Source of the DNA: S010-25 sp964441285
Lineage (GTDB): Bacteria; Pseudomonadota; Gammaproteobacteria; SZUA-229
DNA: 64,000 nucleotides
Reading direction: 5' to 3'
Assembly: GCA_964441285.1 (NCBI GenBank)
Contig: CAYTUK010000002.1
Location: forward strand, 196,820 to 260,819
This document shows positions 35,366 through 43,180 of this stretch, piece by piece (position 1 is the stretch's first letter; every line of letters begins with the position of its first letter). Below the pieces are notes generated by a model. The model was not told the DNA's origin. It saw only the letters and a program-made list of their open reading frames with translations, and ran no database searches. The position numbers and the translations under genes are program-made.

Positions 35366-36774
35366 CCAAGCAACATCATATCTGGATTATTGATGATGAT
35401 GATTCCATTCGTTGGGTATTAAAAAGGGCGCTGGAAAGCGCAAATATACAGGTAACCAGTTTTGAAAATGCCACCACCATCTTCGAGAAGCTTAAGCAGA
35501 ATGCGCCTGATGCTATCATTACTGATATTCGTATGCCGGGAATAGATGGCCTTGAATTACTCCAACAGCTCAGCGAGCGATATCCTGATCTGCCGGTTAT
35601 TATTATGACTGCACATACTGATCTTGACAGCGCAGTTTCTGCCTACAAAGGCGGGGCCTTTGAATACCTGCCAAAACCTTTTGATATTGATGATGCCGTT
35701 GAAATTGCCCAGCGCGCCTGTAACCGACACCAACAACTGATTGACTGCCGCCCACCTGAAAACACCCCGGAAATTATAGGCAAAGCGCCCGCTATGCAGG
35801 CCGTATTCCGCAGTATCGGCCGGCTTTCAAGCTCGATTATCAGCGTGTTAATTACGGGCGAATCCGGAACCGGCAAAGAGCTGGTTGCCATATCACTGCA
35901 TAAGCACAGCCCACGCGCTGAAAATGCTTTCATCGCTATCAACACGGCAGCCATTCCAAAAGAACTACTAGAATCAGAATTATTTGGCCATGAAAAAGGC
36001 GCTTTTACCGGCGCACAGGCACTGCGTAAAGGGCGTTTTGAACAGGCTGACGGTGGCACGCTGTTTCTAGATGAAATCGGTGACATGCCAGCAGAATTAC
36101 AGACCCGTTTATTGCGGGTACTGGCTAACGGCGTTTTTTATCGTGTCGGTGGACACACTCCCCTCAAAGTAAACGTTCGCGTTATTGCTGCCACGCACCA
36201 GAATCTGGAAGAACATGTTAAACAGGGGCTCTTTCGCGAAGATCTTTTTCACCGCCTCAATGTGATTCGAATTCAACTACCACCACTACGTGAACGTCGA
36301 GAGGACATCCCTGCATTACTTAAACTGTTCCTGCAACGCGCCGCGAAAGAGCTCGAAGTTGAAACCAAACACCTCCAGCCTGAAGCCATCAACTATCTCT
36401 CATCGCTTAACTGGCCAGGCAACGTTCGCCAGATTAAAAACACCTGTCACTGGTTAGCAGTCATGACACCCGGACGAGCAATTCACCTGTCAGACTTACC
36501 GGACGACTTACTCGGAGCACAGTCTGAAACAGAGGTGGCGACTAACAATGGCGACTGGATAAAGGCGTTAACCATAACGGTGGAGCAACAATTACTTGCC
36601 GGCCAGTCAGACATTGCAGAAAAAATTATCTCGCGGGTTGAAAAAGTTTTAATCCAGGCTGCATTACAAAAAACCAGTGGCAGAAAAAATGATGCCTCAA
36701 AATTACTCGGCTGGGGTAGAAATACGTTGACCCGAAAAATCAAAGAGCTTGAAATTCAGGCAAATTTTGAGTAA
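35362..36774 (+). CDS. glnG: Nitrogen regulation response regulator NtrC
   Basis: A 470-residue sigma-54 activator. The receiver domain has D55 in AIITDIRMPG as the phosphorylation site. The AAA+ domain has GESGTGKE (Walker A), EKGAFTGAQ (sigma-54 contact loop GAFTGA), GGTLFLDEIGDMP (Walker B), and FREDLFHRLNVIRI. A Fis-type helix-turn-helix lies at the end (KNDASKLLGWGRNTLTRKIK). It should act at the NtrC dyads upstream of narK, glnA and glnL. Confidence 0.95.
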   Translation: MTKQHHIWIIDDDDSIRWVLKRALESANIQVTSFENATTIFEKLKQNAPDAIITDIRMPGIDGLELLQQLSERYPDLPVIIMTAHTDLDSAVSAYKGGAFEYLPKPFDIDDAVEIAQRACNRHQQLIDCRPPENTPEIIGKAPAMQAVFRSIGRLSSSIISVLITGESGTGKELVAISLHKHSPRAENAFIAINTAAIPKELLESELFGHEKGAFTGAQALRKGRFEQADGGTLFLDEIGDMPAELQTRLLRVLANGVFYRVGGHTPLKVNVRVIAATHQNLEEHVKQGLFREDLFHRLNVIRIQLPPLRERREDIPALLKLFLQRAAKELEVETKHLQPEAINYLSSLNWPGNVRQIKNTCHWLAVMTPGRAIHLSDLPDDLLGAQSETEVATNNGDWIKALTITVEQQLLAGQSDIAEKIISRVEKVLIQAALQKTSGRKNDASKLLGWGRNTLTRKIKELEIQANFE

Positions 36775-36852
36775 GCTTCTGCTCAATTAGAAAGTTTTTA
36801 AACGGGTTAACGCCGCTAATCGCCAACTATTTTGGCTGCACCAGCACAGCCA

Positions 36853-36952
36853 TACTAACAGGATGGATGAAACGGATACTGATGGTGTCAGGACACGCTG
36901 TCAATACATCCCCGCGGCTGACAGTCTTGGACCATCAGTCTCCGTTTCAGTC
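36853..36952 (-). repeat. MITE-like repeat, copy D (short divergent relative)
   Basis: It has the same plan as the other copies: terminal inverted repeats GATGAAACGGATACTGATGGT and ACCATCAGTCTCCGTTTCAGT around a core sharing CAATACATCCC and GCGGCTGAC-GTCTTG. It is about 30 bases shorter, lacking the central GACACCCGCATCCC region. A spurious frame runs across it. Confidence 0.6.
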
Positions 36953-37000
36953 ATAAATCGCAAGATCGCCATTGGCCGTTGTTTTACTTATAATGGCTTT

Positions 37001-37714
37001 TTAGCCACCAATACAACACATATAAGCCTGTTCCAGATTTTCACTCTGATGATCATCTTTGAAGCTTTCGGTTGTCCCGGTAAATAATATCCTGCCGTTA
37101 TGTAATACCGCCATATTATCGGCGAGTTCATCCACATCAGCCAGCACATGCGAGCTAAAAAAAATGCTAACGCCTGTTTCTTTTAGCTGCTGTAACTGCC
37201 GCTTAAGCAGAACCCGTGCTTTTGGGTCAAGCCCACTCATCGGCTCATCAAGAATTAATAATTTTTTATTGCTTAGTAGACACACGGCTAAACCAATTTT
37301 CTGCAGCATCCCTTTAGACAGCTTACTTACTGGCAAACTTAAAACATTACTGTTCATACCTAAGGATTCCAGCATGGCTTTAACTGCAACATCATCTCGC
37401 GGTACACTATGTAAGCGTAACAGGTAAAACAGAAAATCACTGCTTCTCAGGTAGGCTGGCAGGGAAAAGGATTCGGGTAAATAGGCAATGGCGCGTCGCG
37501 CTGAAACATTGCGATGCGAGCAACCGGATAATTCAATCTTACCGGCATCAATCGCCGTTAAATCCAGAATACATTTTATTAATGTTGATTTACCGCTCCC
37601 ATTCATACCAATCAGGCCAAAAAACTCACCCTGACTAACCGCTAAATTGATATCATTTAATATGCATTTATCCGCATAATATTTTTTTACCTGCTGGCAG
37701 AAAATAGCTTTCAT
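37001..37714 (-). CDS. ABC transporter ATPase next to a prepilin gene
   Basis: The 237-residue protein has Walker A GMNGSGKST, the signature LSKGMLQKIGLA (LSKG instead of LSGG), Walker B LLILDEPMSGLDP and the switch His in FFSSHVLADVD. It resembles ATPases of ABC-2 type exporters (CcmA/EcsA-like). The matching permease is encoded at 39641-40411 on the same strand, with a TPR protein and a prepilin between them. The unit may therefore serve pilus biogenesis, as the PilGHI ABC transporter does in Myxococcus. That parallel is inference. Confidence 0.85.
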   Translation of the reverse strand: MKAIFCQQVKKYYADKCILNDINLAVSQGEFFGLIGMNGSGKSTLIKCILDLTAIDAGKIELSGCSHRNVSARRAIAYLPESFSLPAYLRSSDFLFYLLRLHSVPRDDVAVKAMLESLGMNSNVLSLPVSKLSKGMLQKIGLAVCLLSNKKLLILDEPMSGLDPKARVLLKRQLQQLKETGVSIFFSSHVLADVDELADNMAVLHNGRILFTGTTESFKDDHQSENLEQAYMCCIGG

Positions 37715-37798
37715 TTAATCATTTTTATTGACTGAACAATCAACTCCACAAAAAATCCTCACTAAAAAATTATGTGGCTTTTGCAGATAAATTTTATC

Positions 37799-37888
37799 GT
37801 TCCCTCGCTCCTGTGTGTGGGAATGCATACGGTAGCTGAAAATACTGACCGAGGGATGGATTCCCACGCAGAGCATGGGAACCAGGAA
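37799..37888. repeat. REP-like palindromic repeat
   Basis: Two inverted halves, GTTCCCTCGCTCCTGTGTGT-GGGAA and TTCCCACGCAGAGCATGGGAAC, flank GCATACGGTAGCTGAA and GACCGAGGGATGGA. This type of TTCCCACGC palindrome is widespread in intergenic regions of gammaproteobacteria. It lies between the prepilin and ABC ATPase genes. Confidence 0.6.
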
Positions 37889-37925
37889 ATTTTTAACCGC
37901 GTAGCAGTGACTTGCACGAACTCAT

Positions 37926-38723
37926 TTAAAAGTTTCTAAATACAGCGGCGCAATTGTCACTGGGTGTCTTCATATTATAGGCATTCGGGTTACCAGCCGC
38001 CTGGCAGGCAGTAATTTCAGCAGATGAACCCCAGCCAGAACCCGAAGTGCCTAGCTGCATTGAACCTGCCCCTGCGGTGCCATCATCAATTTTTCTATCC
38101 AGCTCGGCTAACACATCCGAAGGTATCGCTCGGCCTGAGATTAACTCATGTGCAGGGGCTGTCGCAGTGCTGGCAGATTGTTGCAATTTGCCCCGATTAA
38201 TCACCATTCCCTGACCAAAACCATTATCCGGGCAGGCTGTAGTGGCACAGGCATAATCATTCAGGGGTATTGATGGGCCTGAACCCGTATCGGGGTAATT
38301 CCCTTTGATATACCCGGCTGCCTGCAAATCTGACCACACCAGGCCTCGTTCAAGTGGCGAGTCGGCACCACCTACATCCCCAACCAGACCATTGCCATCA
38401 CCATTATGTGTAATATTAGGTAAATTCACGCTCGCCTGAGCGTAATCGCCTGGAAAGGCGCGATACCTGTCAGAAAAGCTAAACCAGGCTGAAGTAATGC
38501 CATTAATATTGTTATCCAATGCCCGTACCCGTGCCGTATTAATCAACTCCTGCCCTTTTAATACGCCGCCAAGCAATAGACCGATAATAACCAGCACGAT
38601 AGCGATTTCAATCAGGGTAAACCCTGCCTGTTCCCTGGCTAAAGGTATTTTTCTCCTCGGCATTATTGCTGTGGGAATTAATTTAGCTTTCTGTTTTAAT
38701 ATCACTTTATTCATACATTTCAC
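37926..38723 (-). CDS. Large prepilin with its own sigma-54-like promoter
   Basis: The 265-residue frame carries a class III signal: a basic leader (MPRRKIPLAREQAG), then the FTLIEIAIVLVIIGLLLGG core with Gly-Phe cleavage and Glu5. The globular part has an FPGDYAQA motif, a Gly/Asp-rich stretch (THNGDGNGLVGDVGG) and six Cys, a layout seen in a family of large minor or pseudopilins. The start is uncertain: GTG at 38723, ATG at 38714, or the ATG giving the short leader MPRRKI. A sigma-54-like element lies about 50 bases upstream. It is likely a pilus subunit for the MSHA-type machine encoded nearby. Confidence 0.82.
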   Translation of the reverse strand: MKCMNKVILKQKAKLIPTAIMPRRKIPLAREQAGFTLIEIAIVLVIIGLLLGGVLKGQELINTARVRALDNNINGITSAWFSFSDRYRAFPGDYAQASVNLPNITHNGDGNGLVGDVGGADSPLERGLVWSDLQAAGYIKGNYPDTGSGPSIPLNDYACATTACPDNGFGQGMVINRGKLQQSASTATAPAHELISGRAIPSDVLAELDRKIDDGTAGAGSMQLGTSGSGWGSSAEITACQAAGNPNAYNMKTPSDNCAAVFRNF

Positions 38724-38770
38724 TCATTGAAACAGCATTATATTTATATACTCTCATCTATTAAGCCAAA

Positions 38771-38786
38771 AGCAATTATCATACCA
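38771..38786 (-). promoter_or_regulatory. Sigma-54-like promoter of the prepilin gene
   Basis: On the minus strand TGGTATGATAATTGCT keeps GG, a perfect TTGC box and the correct spacing. The -24 half deviates from the consensus (TGGTAT). Transcription would start about 37 bases before the prepilin GTG. Confidence 0.55.
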
Positions 38787-38844
38787 ATCCTATATAGCCC
38801 ATAAACCCTCTGTTTGCCTCTTATTTATCAACAAACCTGGAGTT

Positions 38845-39618
38845 TTATCGGGTCTTATCTGTCGATATTTCAACATCTTGTCGGGCTTTCGTCACTTTCT
38901 GCTCTAATATTTTAATTTTTTGCACTAAAAATCTTTTCTCATATGGATCATGTATTTTCCCGTTTGCGATCAAACCACCAACCAGTACCTTCGCCGCTTC
39001 CAGCTCGCCCATATCTTCGAGCACGATAATTTTTAAATCCCGCGCCCAATATGGCACTTGAACTGTTCTGGACTGCGCCGCCTTTGTCAGGGCATCTGCA
39101 TATTTCAACGCCAGCGCCTTATCATTTAATTCATGGCGGGCGACAATCACCGCATGCGCCAACCAGCGCCAGTATCGCGCCGGATGCTGGTTAAATTTTT
39201 TAAAGATATAATCCATCATAATGCGCTGCTTGCGCGCATTATGAATGCTGCCGTAGATATGTGCGGCAACCAGCATCGGGTACTGATCTCGTGGATCCAG
39301 CTTAAGAATGGTCTCCAGCCACTGGATGACTCGATGATAGTCCAGCTGCCGAAAAGACAGACTAATCCCCGGCTGGTTATCAAACGACTGCAACCAGAGG
39401 TTCAGATATTTCGCCATTGCAATCGGCTCGTTTAAAGTCATCAGTTGATAGCTACCTGCGGGCAGAGGCAGCGGCAATCGTTCGGCATGTGCGCTAACGG
39501 GTGGCCGCATTAAATGCCAGACTATTTGCAAGACGAGCGCCAGTATCAGACCCGCTTTTACCCACCGAGGCACCTGTGCAACAGGCCGATCTTTATTAAG
39601 AAATACGGCAGTTTTCAT
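38845..39618 (-). CDS. Membrane-anchored TPR-like protein of the ABC/prepilin unit
   Basis: I start at the ATG at 39618 because AAAGGTA lies just before it and the upstream frame overlaps the permease gene. The 257-residue product has an N-terminal membrane segment (VKAGLILALVLQIVWHLM). A helical region with TPR-like spacing follows (YHRVIQWLETILKLDPRDQY, KALALKYADALTKAAQ, MGELEAAKVLVGGLI). It would face the periplasm and hold other proteins. It is 23 bases downstream of the permease gene, so it is probably part of the same transporter or pilus assembly unit. The family is not recognised. Confidence 0.68.
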   Translation of the reverse strand: MKTAVFLNKDRPVAQVPRWVKAGLILALVLQIVWHLMRPPVSAHAERLPLPLPAGSYQLMTLNEPIAMAKYLNLWLQSFDNQPGISLSFRQLDYHRVIQWLETILKLDPRDQYPMLVAAHIYGSIHNARKQRIMMDYIFKKFNQHPARYWRWLAHAVIVARHELNDKALALKYADALTKAAQSRTVQVPYWARDLKIIVLEDMGELEAAKVLVGGLIANGKIHDPYEKRFLVQKIKILEQKVTKARQDVEISTDKTR

Positions 39619-39640
39619 TACCTTTACACCGCGCATCCAA

Positions 39641-40411
39641 CTAAAAGTTTTTTCGATAAAAATCAAATAGTGCCACCATTGAAACTAAACCAAGATAAAG
39701 ACCTGTCTGTGCCAAAATTGGCAGCAACATATGCCACTGAGCAGTCGAGTAGGTTAGCCACTGGGTTCGGGCGAACTGACTTAAATCCGGCAATAGCCAG
39801 CTTAAAGTAGCAATAAAACCGCCCATAAATTTTTCAGCCACACCAGTCTGTCTGATTATTGGTGCCTCAACCATAAGATACAGTGCAGTAATAACGCGTG
39901 AAGCAGTATAGATAATCAAAACCCCCGACAACGCAGCGGGGATCTGATTAAAGCTAAAGAGCATTAACAAACTTAATGCCACGACCAGGGTTAGCTCGAG
40001 CCATAATGACAGACACCAGATAACAACCATCTGTGGTTCTGCATAGAGCATTAGCTCCAGACCAAATAGCAGGGTTATGATGGCGGCGATAACAATAAAA
40101 CCACTTAACTTTCCCAGATAATAACTAACCCGATGAATCGGTAATGCAAGCATCATCTCCAACATTTTATCCTGTAATTCATGAATTGAACTGGACACGA
40201 CAAACAGGCTAACCAGTAATACCGCACTCAATCTGAGGTACACAGCAAGTAACGCTACCTGTGTTATCCGATGCTCGGTTAACGTCAGAACACCAATGAA
40301 TTCAACCAGAAAAAATCCTGTTATCATAATCAGCAGTGTTAACAATAATAATCGGTTACGCCGTGACTCTAACAGGGTAAATTTTGAGATTATAGCAATA
40401 TGTGTCAACAT
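39641..40411 (-). CDS. ABC-2 type permease
   Basis: The 256-residue protein has six or so hydrophobic segments and an ABC-2 permease pattern, including SSSIHELQDKMLEMMLALPI (the cytoplasmic helix after TM2) and RVSYYLGKLSGF. It pairs with the ATPase at 37001-37714. An exporter or membrane-modifying role is expected. It is the first gene of the unit permease, TPR protein, prepilin, ATPase. Confidence 0.78.
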   Translation of the reverse strand: MLTHIAIISKFTLLESRRNRLLLLTLLIMITGFFLVEFIGVLTLTEHRITQVALLAVYLRLSAVLLVSLFVVSSSIHELQDKMLEMMLALPIHRVSYYLGKLSGFIVIAAIITLLFGLELMLYAEPQMVVIWCLSLWLELTLVVALSLLMLFSFNQIPAALSGVLIIYTASRVITALYLMVEAPIIRQTGVAEKFMGGFIATLSWLLPDLSQFARTQWLTYSTAQWHMLLPILAQTGLYLGLVSMVALFDFYRKNF

Positions 40412-40466
40412 GGGATCTCACATTCAGATAAAGGGTTATTGGGTATTATAGAATTATTTGCACCTA

Positions 40467-40598
40467 TTACTGAAGCGAATAAAAAGCCGACCCATGGTTA
40501 AAGACACGCGGTGAATATATCCCTGTCGGCTCGACACCCGCATCCCTGCGGCTGACGGTCTTGAACAATGGTAGCCTTTTCATCTGGACTGTTAGTAA
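40467..40598 (-). repeat. MITE-like repeat, copy C (complete, inverted)
   Basis: In reverse complement it runs TTACTAACAGTC-AGATGAAAAGGCTACC through GACCGTCAGCCGCAGGGATG, GTCGAGCCGACAGGGAT and TTCACCGCGTGTC, ending near TTCAGTAA. It sits between the divergent ABC permease and histidine kinase genes. Confidence 0.8.
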
Positions 40599-40654
40599 TA
40601 TGCCGTTTTAAAATTAAGCAAATAATTTTTATTGACTAAAATAATAAACTTTTC

Positions 40655-40671
40655 AGGTATCTTCCATACCT
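40655..40671 (+). promoter_or_regulatory. Short hairpin just before the histidine kinase start
   Basis: AGGTAT-CTTCC-ATACCT ends 6 bases before the ATG, where a ribosome binding site would lie. It could reduce initiation, but it may be chance. Confidence 0.25.
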
Positions 40672-40677
40672 CAAATT

Positions 40678-42378
40678 ATGGCATTTAAATCCGCACAACT
40701 ATTAGTAAAAAATGAATACCGTATTCTGGGCTTAATGCTATTCAGCCTGCTTGCTGCCATCTCACCTGTGCAAAATAATTTACTGGCTCAAAGTTTATTG
40801 ATTTTACACTTTGGTCTCTTTTTGCTCTGGCAACCCTTATTCAAACAACAGCAACCTTTTAATCTGCTTAGCCTGATATTGTTAATTATTCTAATTATTG
40901 CTTATATCCACTGGTTTAATCCCTGGCTAAATGCCTTCTGGGTATTAGTCCTGCTGACACTATTAACTGGGCGAATTTTTAATCGTGGTTTTGAGCGCGT
41001 GGTCTATGGTTACGCTGTTATTATTTTGCTGTTACAGCTTATCTTAATTGTTACACCACAGATTTTCGGCTTATCCAGCCTGTTACCAGTTTTTCAGGCA
41101 TCTGGTAGTAATATTATAATGTTCAGTCCGCTATTGCTATTATTCGCTTCTGGTCGAGATGGCCCAACTCAACATGTCGATTTCATCCGTGGTTTTCTCG
41201 TTGTCCTGTTAATTATTTTTCTCTGCATGGGCAGCGCGCTGGTTTCATTCACCACTGGACAAGCCTATATTCCATCATTAATCAGCAGCATAATTCTGCT
41301 TAGTACCTTCTTAATTATTACCAGCTTACTGTGGGCTCCACCTGGTGGTTTATATGGCCTGGCACAACTCTGGGAAAAGTACCTGCTGAATATTGGCGGC
41401 CCGTTTGAACAATGGATCAATCATCTTTCGGCTGAGGAAGCCAGAACTTCAAATCATCCAGCAGAATTTCTTGAAGCCAGCCTACAATACCTTATTGACC
41501 AACACTGGATATGTGGTGTTTACTGGCAGACACCGTCAAATACCAACATCATAAACCGTCATCTTGAAGGTAAAAAAAGTAAATTCCTAACCTGTCACCA
41601 CGATAATAAATTAGAAATTATTATTTATACCTATACACCTGTTGGCACTGCATTATCCATTCATGCAAGATTAATTTTACGGGTACTGATTTTTTACTAT
41701 CGCGCCAAACTACAGGAACAACAGATTTTCAATCAGGCGCACCTACAGGCCATTTATGAAACTGGGTCAAAACTGACGCATGATGTGAAAAATATTCTAC
41801 AGTCCACACAGACCATGACGCAAATTATTAATGATGATGAAATCGAGATTAAAGCCAGTTTTTCTATTCTGAAGAAACAAATGCCATTATTGAGCCAACG
41901 CTTACAGGCCACCTTAAATAAACTGCAAGCCCCGCATACCACGCCCACTCAAGCTGATAATTCTCAGGGCTCTCTTCTGCAATGGTGGCAACAATTAAAG
42001 ATTCGTTACACCGAAGCTGGTATTAATTTCCTCTGCAGCTTTAAAGACGATTCAAACATACCAGTAGAAACTTTTAATACTGTTGCTGAGAATTTGCTGG
42101 AAAATGCCCGAAATAAAAAGGGCCGTGAACCCGACATCCACATACAAGCAGAACTTTTAAACCGCAACAATAAAATTGTATTTCGTGTCTGTGATACTGG
42201 CTCACCTTTCCCGGAAGATAAGCGTGTTTTATTATTTCAGCAAGCACTCTCTTCCGAAGATGGCTATGGTATCGGTTTATACCAAAGTTTCCAGCTTGCC
42301 AAGCAAACAGGTTATCAACTTGAGCTAACGCATAATAGCCACGGCAAAGTATGCTTCAGTTTAAACAAAGTATGTTAA
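40678..42378 (+). CDS. PrsK-like membrane histidine kinase
   Basis: The 566-residue protein has about eight to ten N-terminal membrane segments up to residue 225. A GAF-like region follows (about 260-345, FLEASLQYLIDQHWICGVYW). The kinase core has H-box KLTHDVKNILQ (H368), N-box ENLLENARNK, the G1-like VCDTGSPFP and G2-like GYGIGLYQSF. The layout is that of PrsK, the kinase known from PEP-CTERM/exosortase loci, but no exosortase or PEP-CTERM gene is visible here. The gene is convergent with the pilus operon, whose first gene is a PrsR-like regulator, so the two probably pair. Confidence 0.82.
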   Translation: MAFKSAQLLVKNEYRILGLMLFSLLAAISPVQNNLLAQSLLILHFGLFLLWQPLFKQQQPFNLLSLILLIILIIAYIHWFNPWLNAFWVLVLLTLLTGRIFNRGFERVVYGYAVIILLLQLILIVTPQIFGLSSLLPVFQASGSNIIMFSPLLLLFASGRDGPTQHVDFIRGFLVVLLIIFLCMGSALVSFTTGQAYIPSLISSIILLSTFLIITSLLWAPPGGLYGLAQLWEKYLLNIGGPFEQWINHLSAEEARTSNHPAEFLEASLQYLIDQHWICGVYWQTPSNTNIINRHLEGKKSKFLTCHHDNKLEIIIYTYTPVGTALSIHARLILRVLIFYYRAKLQEQQIFNQAHLQAIYETGSKLTHDVKNILQSTQTMTQIINDDEIEIKASFSILKKQMPLLSQRLQATLNKLQAPHTTPTQADNSQGSLLQWWQQLKIRYTEAGINFLCSFKDDSNIPVETFNTVAENLLENARNKKGREPDIHIQAELLNRNNKIVFRVCDTGSPFPEDKRVLLFQQALSSEDGYGIGLYQSFQLAKQTGYQLELTHNSHGKVCFSLNKVC

Positions 42379-42382
42379 AGAC

Positions 42383-43180
42383 TTAGGGCAACTGCCCCGC
42401 TTCGATCATTTGGCTATATAATACAAATGGTGAGACCCAGATGATCAAGTCATCAAACTGGCCAGAAGACGCATCAGCACTGCTGTAATTTTTGCTCACA
42501 AATACTCGGTTTGCACCCACCGTATAAGCCATATTTTCACCCGCTGGGTTGGCACTAACTACCGCCTCTGATGCGTTCTCACCCTCATCAGTATTCGGGG
42601 CAACCGTCGCAACAAAATGACTACCATCTTTACCTAGTGACAGCACGACAAAGGGTGCATTAGCTGTTAGCGTGGTCAGGCCAGACGAACAGGCTATGTT
42701 TGAAGTACTGTTACCATTACAAATAACCAGGTTCGGCGTTAAAACATTTATTCCCTTTGCCTTTATCTGGCCCGGCATCACAAACGCATTATTATTCGCC
42801 GTCGTCACACTATAACGAATCGGGTTGTTCCAGCTATCAACAAGTAGGGTATCTCGATTATACGTGCCATTTAAACCCAATGTCCTGCCTGGTATAAAAC
42901 CATTTTGTAACACACAACCACTCGCCGTACGCTGCTGCTCACCGCCACCACTTGCCGTAGTTGGGCAAGGTAAATAACCATTACGACTGGCAAATCCAAG
43001 TAATGCCGATTTAATTTCTTCGAGTTGTTTTTTTGTCTGCTCACGTTGCGACTGCTCAATACGTGACGATAGCGTGGTAATAAAACCGCCCAATAATATA
43101 CCAATTACAGTTAATACCACTGCCAGCTCAATTAAGGTAAAGCCCCGCTGTTGATGGTCACCTCGATGATTCACCTGCAT
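42383..43180 (-). CDS. Pseudopilin-like prepilin with LPCP motif
   Basis: I start at the ATG at 43180, behind GGTGAG, giving 265 residues. The frame overlaps the end of the preceding pilin gene. The leader ends QQRG and the core FTLIELAVVLTVIGILLGG has Glu5. The globular part has GYLPCPTT, a PGRTLGLNG segment, SWNNPIRYSV and PFVVLSLGKDGSH. This pattern resembles minor pilins with an N-terminal LPCP element. It is the last gene of the MSHA-type operon and its end nearly meets the kinase gene. Confidence 0.82.
   Translation of the reverse strand: MQVNHRGDHQQRGFTLIELAVVLTVIGILLGGFITTLSSRIEQSQREQTKKQLEEIKSALLGFASRNGYLPCPTTASGGGEQQRTASGCVLQNGFIPGRTLGLNGTYNRDTLLVDSWNNPIRYSVTTANNNAFVMPGQIKAKGINVLTPNLVICNGNSTSNIACSSGLTTLTANAPFVVLSLGKDGSHFVATVAPNTDEGENASEAVVSANPAGENMAYTVGANRVFVSKNYSSADASSGQFDDLIIWVSPFVLYSQMIEAGQLP

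Noticed and set aside
36863..37087. 74-codon frame after glnG
   Set aside because: It reads through repeat copy D and into the antisense of the ABC ATPase gene.
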